The notes: generated by a model not told the origin, from the letters alone. A stretch of DNA of 64,000 bases from DASUPK01 sp963763955 (GCA_963763955.1 CAVXQP010000010.1:1-64000); one strand, 5' to 3'; positions 23,696 through 33,908 are shown, numbered from the stretch's first letter. A program made the numbers and translations.

Positions 23696-24368
23696 TCAGT
23701 GGTCCGTTGCAAGCTGTTGCGGGGCGGAGTGCGTAGGCGTCGGGTCGCGCATGCCGATCATCTGAAATGCCGCCTGGCGCTCCGCGCACTTGTTGCAGCG
23801 GCCGCAATGCAGGCCATCGACCGGCGCAATGCAGGAGAAGGTCAATCCTAGCGGATACCGCCGGCCCAATTCCATCACTTCGCGCTTCTGCATCTGGCCG
23901 AAAGGCCGCTCGATCGCCAGCGGCGGCTGGCCGATCTGCCGCAAAACGTTTTCCAAGGCGGCGAAAAACTTCGGCGTGGCATCGTCGAAGGGATTGCTCG
24001 CCAACACGCCCAGCGCCAACCGCTCAATGCCATGCAATTGGCACCACAACGCGGCCTTGATGATCAAAAGCAGATTTCGCCCGGGCAAATAAACGGCATC
24101 GTCGCGAGTGGTCGGCATCCGGCGTGCGGTTGCCGCTGATGCTCCAGTGGCCGGCGTACAAATCGTCCAGCGGCAGTTGCAACTGGACCAGCGGCAACAA
24201 ATTGTCGGTGGCGATGGCCGCCAGGTACGCTTGCAAGCCGGCCAACTCCGCGGCTTCCCAATAGAGATTCGAGCGGATGTAAAATGGCTGCACTCGCTCG
24301 CCTTGGTCGAGCAAATGGGAAATGAGAATCGCGCTATCCAATCCGCCGCTGGCAAGGACCCCGATCAT
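23696..24368 (-). CDS. queC: 7-cyano-7-deazaguanine synthase (frameshifted)
   Basis: ATP-dependent conversion of carboxy-deazaguanine to preQ0. The N-terminal PP-loop MIGVLASGGLDSAILISHLL (SGGLDS) is followed by VQPFYIRSNLYWEAAELAGL and, after a shift near 24,110, DAVYLPGRNLLLIIKAALWC, VLASNPFDDATPKFFAALE. The C-terminal zinc site is GLHCGRCNKCAERQAAF. It diverges somewhat from E. coli QueC and resembles the shorter PP-loop group. With queD next door the pathway assignment is firm, although queE and queF are not in the window. Confidence 0.85.
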
Positions 24369-24574
24369 GCGCTTGATTTGTCAGTGCGCCGGCATCGAGC
24401 GAGCAGGGTAGGGTGGGAAAGTGTGGCGAGTGCGGCTAAGAGTCGATTGACCTTGACGCCGGCGGCCCGCCACCTTCTCATTCCGGGTCAATTTTTCACA
24501 TCTTCCGGGCGGCGACCTGCGCGAAGCGTGCGCGGCTGCTGCGCCGATCTCCGCGTAGTCTGGGAATTTCAATT

Positions 24575-25917
24575 ATGGCCGCGATGCGCAAGCGTTCGTT
24601 CACCGATTATTTGGATTTTCCGCTGGCCTTGGGCGCTTTGCTGACAGTGGGATTTTATCTGCTGATCAATCAGCCGCTGCTGAAAAACACACTGTTGCAC
24701 CATTACACCACCGAACACGTCGTCGAGTACGTGGTGGTATTCTTCTTCATCTGGGGCATCGTGGATGTCGTGCTGCGCGCGCTCTCATTCCCCTATGAAT
24801 CGTTCGCTCTTCGCCAGGATTGGTTGCCGCCGCGGACCACACGCGAACCGGTCGCCAAGAGCGGCCGAATTGTTTGCCCTGGTGCAGAAACAGCCCAAAT
24901 GGCTGCAAAAGTCGCGGATCGCCCAGCGGCTGCACAAGGCACTGTCGTATCTGCAGGAAAAAGGCTCCGCCGACGGATTCAACGAATATCTGCAATATCT
25001 GGCCACGCAGGACGAAGAACACACGCACGCCAATTACGGTTTGATCCGCTTTATCTGCTGGGTGGCGCCGGTGTTGGGTATTTTGGGCACGGTGATTCAC
25101 TTCGGCTCGGCCTTCGGCGGATTATCGGTCGATGAAATCGGCGACAATCTGGCGAAAGTGATCGGCGAAATTGGCACCGCGTTCAACACCACCACCGTGG
25201 CCTTGGCGGCGGCCATCACCATGATGCTCAGCCTGTTTCTGTGCGAACGGGCCGAACGGGGCATCGTCAAATCGGTCACGCGCCGCACCGATTTGGTGCT
25301 GTTGAACCGCTTTGAAGTCGTCGACGAAAGCCTGACGCCGTTTCTGCAAGCCGTGCAGTCGGGCAGCCACGCCACGCTGCATGCCATGGATAAAACCATC
25401 GAGCGGCAACTGCAATTGTGGTCCACCGCCTTCCACCGGCTGCAGCAGCAAAGCGAAGAGCGCATCCAGGCCAACGCCCAGCTGTGGGAGCAATCGCTGG
25501 CCCGGTGGCAGCAGCGGTTCGACGAAAGCGACACTTTGCGCGAGAAAAAACTGCTGGGCCTATTGGGCGAACTGCAGGCCCAACGCGAGGAGCACAAAAA
25601 CCAGGTGCAAACCATGGCCAATCAAGTGTCGGGCCTGTACTCGCACCTGGCCAAATTCGTCGAAGCGCTGGCCGGCCTGCTGCAAGGCGAAGGCCAGTTG
25701 GTGAAGCTCCAAAGCACGCTCGACAACAATCTGCGGCTATTGAACGAAACTCACCAATTCGACCAGGCCCTGCACCAGTTGACAGCCGCCATCCATCTGC
25801 TGACGGCCCGGCACGACCCCGATTCGAAGGGCCAAAATCGCCCGGGCGGCCTGACGGGAAGGCCAATGACTCCGGCCGAGCCGCTATTCCAGCAACGGGC
25901 CCAAAACTGCTATTTGC
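24575..25917 (+). CDS. MotA/TolQ/ExbB-like proton channel with long coiled-coil tail (frameshifted)
   Basis: The N-terminus MRKRSFTDYLDFPLALGALL then TVGFYLLINQPLL is a first membrane helix, and VVEYVVVFFFIWGIVDVVLR is a second. After a shift near 24,860 come helices 3 and 4: FICWVAPVLGILGTVIHFGS and TAFNTTTVALAAAITMMLSL, the TolQ/ExbB/MotA signature (AP.LG.LGTV...GI..AL..T..G). About 180 residues of Gln/Glu-rich coiled-coil follow (SEERIQANAQLWEQSLARWQ, EKKLLGLLGELQAQREEHKN). This long cytoplasmic tail recalls ZorA more than TolQ. The 3' end is uncertain: the frame reads on into the next gene, so a stop has probably been lost to an indel between 25,860 and 25,980. Confidence 0.75.
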
Positions 25918-26045
25918 TAGCCTCCGAACCGCTCTTGTGGCTCATTGGCCCCTGGCTACACTTTCCGCCCCCTAGGGGTTCTCCACGCGCAGATTCCTGC
26001 GGCAACCCCGTGCGGTTATTAGGTTTGGGCAGGCTTACTTGTCTG

Positions 26046-26073
26046 TTGAATTTCAATTTGCGGCTTTTAGAAT
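26046..26073 (+). promoter_or_regulatory. promoter upstream of the 112-aa membrane protein
   Basis: TTGAAT at 26046-26051 and TAGAAT at 26068-26073 with a 16-base spacer, 45 bases before the ATG at 26118. It shows the small gene need not depend on the channel gene for transcription. Confidence 0.5.
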
Positions 26074-26117
26074 GGATGTTGAGGCTTCGCATCTGCGCAA
26101 GCCAAGGAAGGCGAACG

Positions 26118-26456
26118 ATGAAGGCGACGCTGTATGGGGCCGCAGGTGCGGCGCTAGGGTTAGTGGTTATATGGATGCTGGTCGGCCGCGAGGCTTTTGT
26201 GTTCGCCCAGCGTCCGCAGGTATACGAGGCGACCGCCGAACTGATCGCATTTCCGGCACAGATCGACAATACTCGACAACAACTTACGGTGATCGATCCA
26301 CGGACCCACGTGCTGAGCGTTTATCACCTGGACTTGCCAACTGGCAGCGTGACTTTGAAAAGCGTGCGGAACCTGTCCTGGGACATGCAGATGGACGAAT
26401 ATAACGGCATCAAACCATTGCCACGCGAGATTCGCGCACAATTGCAAACTCGATGA
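26118..26456 (+). CDS. small membrane-anchored hypothetical protein, 112 aa
   Basis: MKATLYGAAGAALGLVVIWM then LVGREAFVFAQRP is a signal anchor or uncleaved signal, and the rest is a small beta-rich domain (TRQQLTVIDPRTHVLSVYHL, TGSVTLKSVRNLSWDMQMDE). The VIDPRTHVLSVYHLD...GSVTLKSVRN pattern looks like one or two propeller-like strands. The function is unknown. It is intact, has its own promoter and ribosome site (AAGGAAGG), and sits between the MotA/TolQ-like gene and the HTH-anchor gene. Confidence 0.7.
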   Translation: MKATLYGAAGAALGLVVIWMLVGREAFVFAQRPQVYEATAELIAFPAQIDNTRQQLTVIDPRTHVLSVYHLDLPTGSVTLKSVRNLSWDMQMDEYNGIKPLPREIRAQLQTR

Positions 26457-26529
26457 TATCTTCGGCGTGGCACCTGTTGCGGCGAACCAGGTTCGCTCGC
26501 AAGCTCGGCAAAACCCGGCGGAGGCAGAC

Positions 26530-27906
26530 ATGGCGAAAAAACTAGTCGATCAAGACGAAGCCGCCCGCATCTTGGGCGTAAGCCCCGAGGAAATCGGCTC
26601 GCTGCGCGACCGCAAGAAACTGTTCCCCTACCGCGACGGCGCCGACTGGAAATTCAAGCAGGAAGACGTCGAACGGCTGCGCGACGAATTGCGGCAGGAA
26701 ACCCGGGCACCATGGAAGTCGGCGGCGAGCGAAGACAGCATGCATGCCGAACCGAGGAAACCGCCGGCGAATCGTGGGACAGCACGCTGGGTCACGTCGA
26801 ATTGGAACTCAACGACGATTTGGATTCGATCTTGCTCAGCGAAATCGAGTTGGGCAAACCGCCCAAGGATGGCCCCAGCACCGTGATCGGCAAGACCGAA
26901 GGCGTTGGCGGCAGCGACGACGACATGGTGTTGGCCGATCCCGACGGCCAAGCCCGCCGCCCCGGCTTCCGGCGGCTCCAGCGCGCTCAACTTGGAAGGC
27001 AGCGGACTGACGCTCACTTCCAGCTCCGGCATCGGCTCGGGCATCGGCGGCGGCAAAGGCAAGGGGAGCGACGTGAAGCTTGTGGCCAGCGGCTCCGACG
27101 TCGGCAAAAAGCCCCCGGGCGCCGGCTCCAGCGACAAACTATTTGGCTCCGACGCCCTGACGCTTTCCGAAGATGAACTGACGCTGGTTGCGCCCGGAAG
27201 AGCCGAAGGCGAGCCAAGCCCAGCGGCGGCTCGGTCCGACTCAAACTGGGCGGCCGGAGATCGATTTAGATATCGACGTGCTTCGGCCGACAAACCCGGC
27301 GGCAGCGACGTCACGCAAAGCCCCAACGACAGCGGCATCATGCTCGCCAGTCCTTCCGACAGCGGTTTGTCGCTCGAGGAACCGCTGGCCTTGGGCAGTT
27401 CCGCCAAAAAATTGTTGGAAGAAAATCTGGCGGTTGCAGCCGGCGCCACCGGCATCGGCCTGGTGCCCAGCGGATCGAAAATCGAAGACGAATTTCAACT
27501 TTCGTCCGCGGCCGAAGCGGGCGTGGAAGATTCCGACAGCGGCTCGCAAGTGATCGCGCTGGATTCCGACGAAGACATCAGCTCCGGCATGTTCGCTCCG
27601 GTCGCTCAGCCCGGACTGGTGGAAGAAGAAACCGTGACGATGCCGGCGTCCGACGTGCCGATGCTCGCGCCCGCGCCGACACCGTCGCACCGCAGCCCCA
27701 CGATGATGGCGGCGACCGCCACGATGGAAGCGCCGTTTTCAACCTGGAACGTGGTCAGCCTGATCGCCTGCGCCGTGTTCCTGTTGTTGTGCGGCATGAT
27801 GATTTACGACTTGCTGAAAAACATGTGGAGTTGGAACGGTCCGTCGACCGTCAATAGTTCGATCATGGATGCCTTGGGAAATTCGATCGGATGGTTTGAT
27901 AAGTAA
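26530..27906 (+). CDS. HTH (MerR/excisionase-like) protein with C-terminal membrane anchor (frameshifted)
   Basis: The N-terminus KLVDQDEAARILGVSPEEIG then KKLFPYRDGADWKFKQEDVERL is an excisionase/MerR-type winged HTH. A long acidic, Ser/Gly-rich region follows with short repeats of the type SDSGLSLEE, GSDVKLVASGSDV and SGSKIEDEFQLSS (about 300 residues). Near the C-terminus there is one helix, WNVVSLIACAVFLLLCGMMI, then YDLLKNMWSWNG and a short tail ending SIGWFDK. Shifts lie near 26,715 and 26,940 and around 27,200-27,270. I infer a membrane-tethered DNA- or protein-binding protein; whether the HTH binds DNA is not shown. It lies between the channel-like and OmpA-like genes. Confidence 0.65.
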
Positions 27907-27978
27907 GCGACTATTAGCACCTGGCAGCTTCCTTGCTTGCTGGTTGCGATCGCTTTAACGTTCGAAAGGAGTCGAACG

Positions 27979-28778
27979 ATGGCTGATCTTAGCCCTTCTA
28001 CAATTTTGCTTTGCCTCGGATTGGCAACGATCTGCAGCACCGGCTGCATGGTTCCGCGCAGCCAGCTTGCCGCCGCGGAAGCTCAATGCCGCTGCCTGGC
28101 GGAGCAAAACAGCGCGCAGACCACGCAAATGGAAAATCTGAAAACGCATAGCCATCAGCTGGAAGACAAGCTGATGCAAACCGAGGAGCAATTGGCCGTC
28201 GCTCGATCAACAATCGACCGCCGATCGCAAGCGCCTGGCCGCCATGGAAGGCGAGCTTTACGACGGCCACGGCCGCCGCCTGCCGCCGGGCTTGAGCAAG
28301 CAACTGGCGAATCTTTCGCACCGCTATCCGAGCTTGCAATTCGACGACGCCACCGGCGCCGCCAAGCTCGACAACGACGTGCTGTTCGACAGCGGCGACG
28401 CCACAGCTGAAGGAAGATGCCCAGGAAATGCTCGCAAGCGTTTGGCAAAAGTCATGAGCTCGCCCGATGCCCGCGATCTGAAATTGATGGTCGTCGGTCA
28501 CACCGACTCCTTGAAGATCGCCCGCAAGGACGTGCGAGGATCGCTTCCACGACAACTTCCATTTGGCCTCCGCCCGCGCACTGGCCGTGGCCGAATGCTT
28601 GAAGAAGGCGGGCGTGCCGGAACAGCGCATCGGCGTTTCCGGTTTCGGCGGCCATCAGCCGATCGCCTCCAACGAAACGGCGGAAGATCGCCGCCGCAAT
28701 CGGCGCGTCGAAATTTTCGTCCTGCCGCCGGAAGAAGCCGTGGTGGGCTGGACGGAAACCTCGCCGAGCTTGTACTAA
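27979..28778 (+). CDS. OmpA/Pal-like peptidoglycan-binding lipoprotein (frameshifted)
   Basis: The signal peptide PSTILLCLGLATICSTGC has a lipobox-like end (CSTGC), so the Cys is probably lipidated and LspA-processed. A coiled-coil follows (QMENLKTHSHQLEDKLMQTE), then an OmpA-family C-terminal domain: LKLMVVGHTDSLKIA, FHLASARALAVAECLKKAGV, ISVSGFGGHQPIASN-type sequence and ETAEDRRRNRRVEIFVLP, with the NxxRNRRVE diaminopimelate-binding motif replaced by DRRRNRRVEI as usual. Shifts lie near 28,220, 28,400 and 28,540. The ATG at 27979 is preceded by AAAGGAG. It fits the peptidoglycan-binding partner of a Tol-Pal-like or MotAB-like machine. Confidence 0.8.
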
Positions 28779-29010
28779 GACTAGCAAATTCTGCTCGCAA
28801 GTCGCCATCCGCTTGCGGTTTAGCATCGCCTTGCAAACGCCCACGCTTTGGCCCTGTACATTTGCGCCGCGGCCGCTTTATAATCGCTAATAGGCGATAG
28901 CTCTGCCTCAAGCGGTGATTTCTTGATTGCGCCAATGCGACGCTCGTTTCCCACCTGAGCGCCGTCATTTTCGCGCACCGGCCGCAGCCACGTGCTGACA
29001 CAACGAGATG
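28779..29010. other. intergenic region
   Basis: No gene is supported here. It contains a TATAAT at about 28,878 without a convincing -35 box and a CGCTAATAGGCGATAG word related to other gaps of this half. A promoter for the downstream cytochrome-assembly genes is plausible. Confidence 0.35.
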
Positions 29011-30218
29011 TTCATGGCTTTTGATCCCACGTTCCCTCGGCGCTGGCAAGATTGATCGTCCCGGCGCTGGTTGCTGATCGGCGTCGGCAGGTTGCCAGAA
29101 GACGGCCCAGATTGGGCACTATCAGGTGCCCAAGGAGGAGTCGCAGCTCGCAAGCACTGCGCCGACGAATCGACCGCCGGCCCCGATCGCATGCTGGCGG
29201 CCATCGTGCCGCACGCCGGCGCCGCCTGGTTTTTCAAATTGGCCGGCCCTGCCGATGCCGTCGGCAAACATGCCGAAGCATTCGATACGCTCATCAAATC
29301 CGTGACGTTTCCCAGATCGACCGAAGCGAAACCGCAAGTGGACATCTGCCCGCCAGGTTGGAAACAAACCAGCGGCGGCGCCGATCTGCGCTTCGCCACG
29401 CTGACCGATCTCCGAAAAGCCGCCGCTGGAAGTCACCGTTACCACGTTGCCTTGGTCGCCGGAGCACGATCTGGAGCAACTCCTGTCGAACCTGAACCGC
29501 TGGCGCGGCCAGATGACGCTCAAGCCGCTTGGACACGATCGATCTGGCCGACAAATCCATTCGATCAAGCTCGCCGCCGGCGAAGCGATCCTGGTCGATT
29601 TTCGCGGCACGCTAGAAGCCCGGCGGCATGCAGCCGCCCATTGCCGCCGCGGCCGAATGCCACGGAAACCGGCGCAGCGAAAAGCTCGCTGCCGGCCGGC
29701 CATCCGCCGATCGCCGATGCAAAGACCGAAATCGCGCAGGCCGACAAGAATTCCGGAGCCGCCAAGCCGATCAATCGCAACTGCCCGTTTACTTTTGACG
29801 CGCCCGAAAGATTGGACTGCGTCGAAGCCGCCGCAGTTCGCCGTCGCCGCCTTCACCGCCAAAAAAGATTCGCAAGAAGTGCAAATCACCATCAGCCCAC
29901 TCGGCGCGGCGCCGGCGGGCTGTTGTCGAACGTGAATCGCTGGCGGGCGCAACTCAAATTGCCGGAAATCTCCGAAGACGAGCTCAATTCGCTCGTCAAA
30001 CCATATCAGGTCGATGGCAAGCCGGCCCAAATGGTGCAAGTTGGTCGGGCCGGAGGCAGCCTCGCCGCGGCAGGCAATTACGGTCGTGATGTTCGATCGC
30101 GGCGACGCCACCTGGTTCTTCCGCATGCGCGGCGACGCTGATCTGGTCAGCGACCGAGCAGCCGAATTTCGAAAAGTTCGTCGGCTCGATAAAATTCCGC
30201 GAGCGAAGAGGAAAGTAA
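29011..30218 (+). CDS. hypothetical envelope protein with two related domains (frameshifted)
   Basis: The first domain has IGHYQVPKEESQLA, MLAAIVPHAGAAWFFKLAGP and KHAEAFDTLIKSVTF. A second part has LEVTVTTLPWSP, LEQLLSNLNRWRGQMTLKPLG. A third has VQITISPLGAA, LLSNVNRWRAQLKLPEISED, QAITVVMFDRGDATWFFRMRGD and EKFVGSIKF, TAA 30216-30218. The blocks ..WFFKLAGPADAVGKHAEAF.. and ..WFFRMRGDADLVSDRAAEF.., and the two LLSN.NRWR.Q segments, show an internal duplication. The start is uncertain. It ends four bases before the ResB-CcsA start, so it probably belongs to that operon. I know no function for it. Confidence 0.55.
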
Positions 30219-30222
30219 CTTC

Positions 30223-33186
30223 ATGGCGACCGACGTGCTCACCAGCGATGTTCCCGACGATTCGCCGCCGGCGCCGCAGCACCATCGACGCATCCAATCG
30301 GCGCAGCAGTCGGCGTTTCAAACGATTCTCGCTCCGCTGGCGTCGCTCAAGCTCACGGTCGCGCTGTTCGGCCTGGCGATTTTCCTGGTGTTCGCCGGCA
30401 CGCTCGCCCAGGCCAGCCACGACGTCTGGTGGGTGCTGCACAATTATTTCCGCAGCCCGCTGGCCTGGATCGATTTTCAAGTTTTCTTCCCGCCCGCCTG
30501 GTTTCCCTCCTGGCAGCACATTCCGCGGCGGTTTTTATTTCCCCGGCGGCTTCACCATCGGCGGGCTGATGGCGCTGAATCTGCTGACCGCGCACGGCTT
30601 GCGATTCAAAATTCAATCCGCACGGGCCGCGACTGTGGAGCGGCCTGGCGGTGATCGCGGCGGGATGTTTCTTTCTGTGGCTGGTGATCGCAGCCGGCCC
30701 CGGCACCGACGGCGTGCAGGCCGCCATGCCGATCGATTGGAAAACTCTGTGGCGATTGTTTCTGATCGCCTTGGGCGTCGGCTGCGTCGGCATTGCCGCG
30801 ACGCTGGGCATGCTCGGCGACGAGCGCAAGATGGAGCGCCGATTGTTGGGGATCGTCGGCGTCGTTGCTGTTGGCGCTGTTGGCGTTCTTGCTCTTCAAG
30901 ATCGACATCAACTCGATCAATCCCGATTCCATGCGTTCCGCCGTCCGCATCTTGTGGCAAGTGATCGAGGCCGGCGCCGCCGCGCTGGTGCTCTTGGCCG
31001 GCTGCATCCTCGTCTTCCGCAAGCGCGCCGGCATCGTGCTGTTGCACGCCGGCATCGGGCTCATCATGGCCAACGAATTGGTCGTGCACTTCCTGCACAA
31101 AGAAGCGCAGATGACGATCACGCGAAGGCCAAACGACCAACTACGCCAGCGACATCCGCACGCGTGGAACTGGCGGTGATCGACAGCACATCGACGCCCA
31201 ACGCAAGACGACGTTGACGTGATTCCCGAAGCAATTGCTGCAGCAAAGCTTGGAGAAGAAGCAGCCGATCGTCGACAGCCAATTGCCGTTCGACGTGCGG
31301 ACTGACGCAGTTCTACGAGAATTCCGATTTGGGATTGGCCAAGCCGGGCGCCGAAAATCCCGCCGACGCCGGCGCCGGCCGCGCACTGCGCGTGATCGAC
31401 CAGCGCCCCATCACCGGCGCCGACAGCGGCGAGCGCGTCAACGTGCCGGCCGCATACGTGCAGCTCACCGAAAAGGGCACGGACAAGCCGCTGGGCACGT
31501 ATTTGGTCGAGCGCGCTGCTGGGGCCGCAGAAAATCAAAGTCGGCGACAAGCAATACGAAATCGCCCTGCGCTTCCAGCGCGATTACAAGCCGTACACGA
31601 TGCACCTGGACGAAGTGAAGGCCGACATGTATCTGGGCACGGCCATTCCGCGCAATTACGAATCGCATTTGCAACTGGCCGATCCACAGCGCCAAACCGA
31701 TCGCCAGGTCGCCATTCGCATGAACGAGCCGTTCCGCTACGGCGGCGAAACGTTTTATCAAAGCGGCTACCGCCGCGATCCGGTCACCGGCGTCGGCACC
31801 ACCACGCTGCAAGTGGTCACCAACTTCGGCTGGATGATTCCCTACGTGGCCTGCATGATCGTGGCGATCGGCATGCTGGCGCATTTCAGCCAAACGCTGG
31901 TGCGATTCTTGCGCCGGCGCGAAGAAGGACGGCTGTCGTCGGCAGCGCGACTGCCGCGGAGTCACGGCATCCGAGATATTCGCTGTTCGGCAAAGCGCTG
32001 CCGATGGTCGTGGTGCTCGATCGCCGCCGGATTTCTGTGCTATGCCGCGATCACGCCCAGTGCCGCGTCCGGACGAAATGAATCTGTACGCCTTCGGCAA
32101 ACTGCCCGTGGAAATGGGCGGCCGCGTGCAGCCCATCGACACGCTGGCCCGCAATTCACTGCGAATGATTTCGCTGCGCGAGCAGGTATCTCGACGAAAA
32201 CGGCGAGTATCAGCCGGCCGTCAAATGGCTGTTGGATATGATCGTCCGCCCCGACACCGCCGAAAACCTGCGAGTCATTCGCATCGACAGCCCCGACGTG
32301 CTCGCCATGCTCGGCCTTCAGCGCCGGCAATATTATCGCTACTCGTGGGACGAAGTGACCAAGAACAAGAAGAAGTCTGGATCAAGCCCGCTCTTCGCTG
32401 GACGGGCGCGAAGCGGCGAAGTACACCATCTACGAAAAGAAATTCGCCGAGCTCGACCGTCGCCTGTCGCTCATCGAACTGCTGCAATTTTCCTTCTTGC
32501 ACCGGCCGATTCCAAAATTTCCCACCGAGGAAGAATACAAAGCCGATCCGCAGGCCACGATCCAAATCTGGCGGAAATCAAGCAGCGCCTGGAGCGCTTG
32601 CCCGAATTTCAGCAGACGCTGGCCGCGCAGCATCCGCCGCTGGCCGTGCCGCCGCTCGCCGATTTCCAAGATCGAGCAGGCGCCGCAAGCAAGCCGCCGC
32701 CCCGTGGCAGCCGTATTCCGTCGCCTGGATGATCAAGTATCTCGACGAAATTCGGCACGAGCCGGTCGATCCTTCCGACCACCGCCTGGGAAGCCATTTT
32801 CGATGCGTACGCCGCCGGCGATGCTCGGGCGTTCAATCGCGCGGTCCGCAGCTATGCGGAGCTGTTGGAAGATCAGCCGCCGCCGGAAATGAGCAAGGCC
32901 AATCCGGCGTTCGAAGCGTGGTTCAACAATTGGAGCCCGTTTTTCGATTGCCAGTGGTTGTACTTCACCGCGTTCTGTCTGGCGGTGCTTGGCGTGGCTC
33001 GGCTGGAGCGGCCCGCTGAACCGCGCCGCGTTCTGGCTGATTGTCGATCACGTTCTTGGCGCACACCTTTGCGCTGGGCGCGCGAATGTACATCTCCGGC
33101 CGCCCGCCGGTGACGAACTTGTACTCGTCGGCCATCTTCATCGGCTGGGCCGGCGTGCTGGGCGGGTTGATTTTGGAAAGGCACAC
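30223..33186 (+). CDS. ResB-CcsA cytochrome c synthase-like protein, truncated at the genome join (frameshifted)
   Basis: System II cytochrome c assembly. The ResB/Ccs1 part has LASLKLTVALFGLAIFLVFA, the conserved GTLAQ, AWIDFQVFFPPAWFP, LLHAGIGLIMANELVVHFL and NEPFRYGGETFYQSGY, then a helix near 31,830-31,880. Next comes the linker NLYAFGKLPVEMGGRVQPID...ARNSLRMISLREQ and periplasmic sequence with NNWSPFFDCQWLYFTAFCLA. The start of the CcsA domain is TFALGARMYISGRPPVTNLY then SSAIFIGWAGVLGGLILER. The WWD heme domain that must follow is missing because the sequence switches to another genome at about 33,186. Many indels are present. I treat ResB and CcsA as one fused protein, though a gene boundary near 32,080 is possible. 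Confidence 0.8.
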
Positions 33187-33277
33187 TTTGCATTGAAAGC
33201 AGTGGTTTGACGCTGGACCCCTTCTGCTCGCGCGTTGCGACAGCGTCGGCGTCCGAGCAGTACAGACCAGGACGCTC
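33187..33277. other. start of the second genome: hairpin-repeat copy and spacer
   Basis: CTTTGCATTGAAAGCAG at 33187 onward matches the actinobacterial hairpin repeat CTTTGCATGGAAAGCAG found at 39,983 and 44,754, with its left arm missing. It therefore marks the first actinobacterial bases after ccsA. No gene lies between it and the SnoaL gene. Confidence 0.65.
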
Positions 33278-33694
33278 CTACCCGCCGATCAGCTCGAGCT
33301 GGAGAGCCTGGCCGAGGTCGTCGCGCACCGACCAGTGCTCGATCACCATGCCGTCCTGGAGCCGCCAGATGTGGATTTGTTTCGTCGCGAAGTCCTTGCC
33401 CGTGGGTGGCTGGCCGAGGAACTCGCCGACGTGGCGACCGTGCATGGTCACCCGTGCGACCACCTTGTCTCCCTCACAGATCTCGTCCTCGATCTCGGCC
33501 CGCATCGGGCCCCACAGCCCGCGCAGCCAGGTGATCGTCTCCTTCATGCCCTCCGGCCCTTGGGGGTTGCCCGGGGGAGCCTCGTGGTTCACGAACTCGG
33601 GATCGATCAGCTCGTCAATGGCTTCGAGGTTCCCATTCTCGAACAGCTCTACGAGCACTCGCCGAGTGATGCGCTTGTTTTCGTCGAACGACAT
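33278..33694 (-). CDS. SnoaL-like ester-cyclase-type protein, 138 aa
   Basis: MSFDENKRITRRVLVELFEN, then IDELIDPEFVNHEAPPG, GPEGMKETITWLRGLW, DKVVARVTMHGRHVGEFLGQ, PPTGKDFATKQIHIWRLQDG and IEHWSVRDDLGQALQLELIG match the SnoaL-like (NTF2 fold) polyketide-cyclase group. The G(x)PPTGK and W(S)VRDDLG motifs are typical of the ester cyclase clade. The substrate is unknown; members include small hydrolases and isomerases. The ATG at 33694 with GGAGG upstream is preferred to the start seven codons earlier. A candidate operator lies immediately upstream (33,717-33,736). Confidence 0.8.
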   Translation of the reverse strand: MSFDENKRITRRVLVELFENGNLEAIDELIDPEFVNHEAPPGNPQGPEGMKETITWLRGLWGPMRAEIEDEICEGDKVVARVTMHGRHVGEFLGQPPTGKDFATKQIHIWRLQDGMVIEHWSVRDDLGQALQLELIGG

Positions 33695-33716
33695 GACGGT
33701 CACCTCCGTCGGCATT

Positions 33717-33736
33717 GACGTACTTTCGAGTTGATT
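33717..33736. promoter_or_regulatory. candidate HxlR operator copy 1
   Basis: GACGTACTTTCGAGTTGATT resembles the repeated GATACTATCGAGTCGA motif upstream of the HxlR gene. It sits just in front of the divergently read SnoaL-like gene. Confidence 0.4.
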
Positions 33737-33880
33737 CAGCCGTGCATGAGCTGGGTGTGCTGGGGGGATAGTGCCGGTGAGCTCGGCGCGCGATGCGGCT
33801 CGGCGAGCCGGAACTAGGCATCATCGCTGGGCGTCGCGTCTCTTGTATCGCTGTGAGCCCGCTGCACTGGGGGACACAGA

Positions 33881-33908
33881 CTATCGCGGCGATACTATCG
33901 AGTCGAGA
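33881..33908. promoter_or_regulatory. candidate HxlR operator copy 2
   Basis: CTATCGCGGCGATACTATCG then AGTCGAGA. The first 20 bases recur with two changes at 34,005. The right half CGAGTCGAGAG is also the reverse complement of CTCTCGACTCG in the second copy, so the pair reads as both direct and inverted repeats. Confidence 0.5.
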
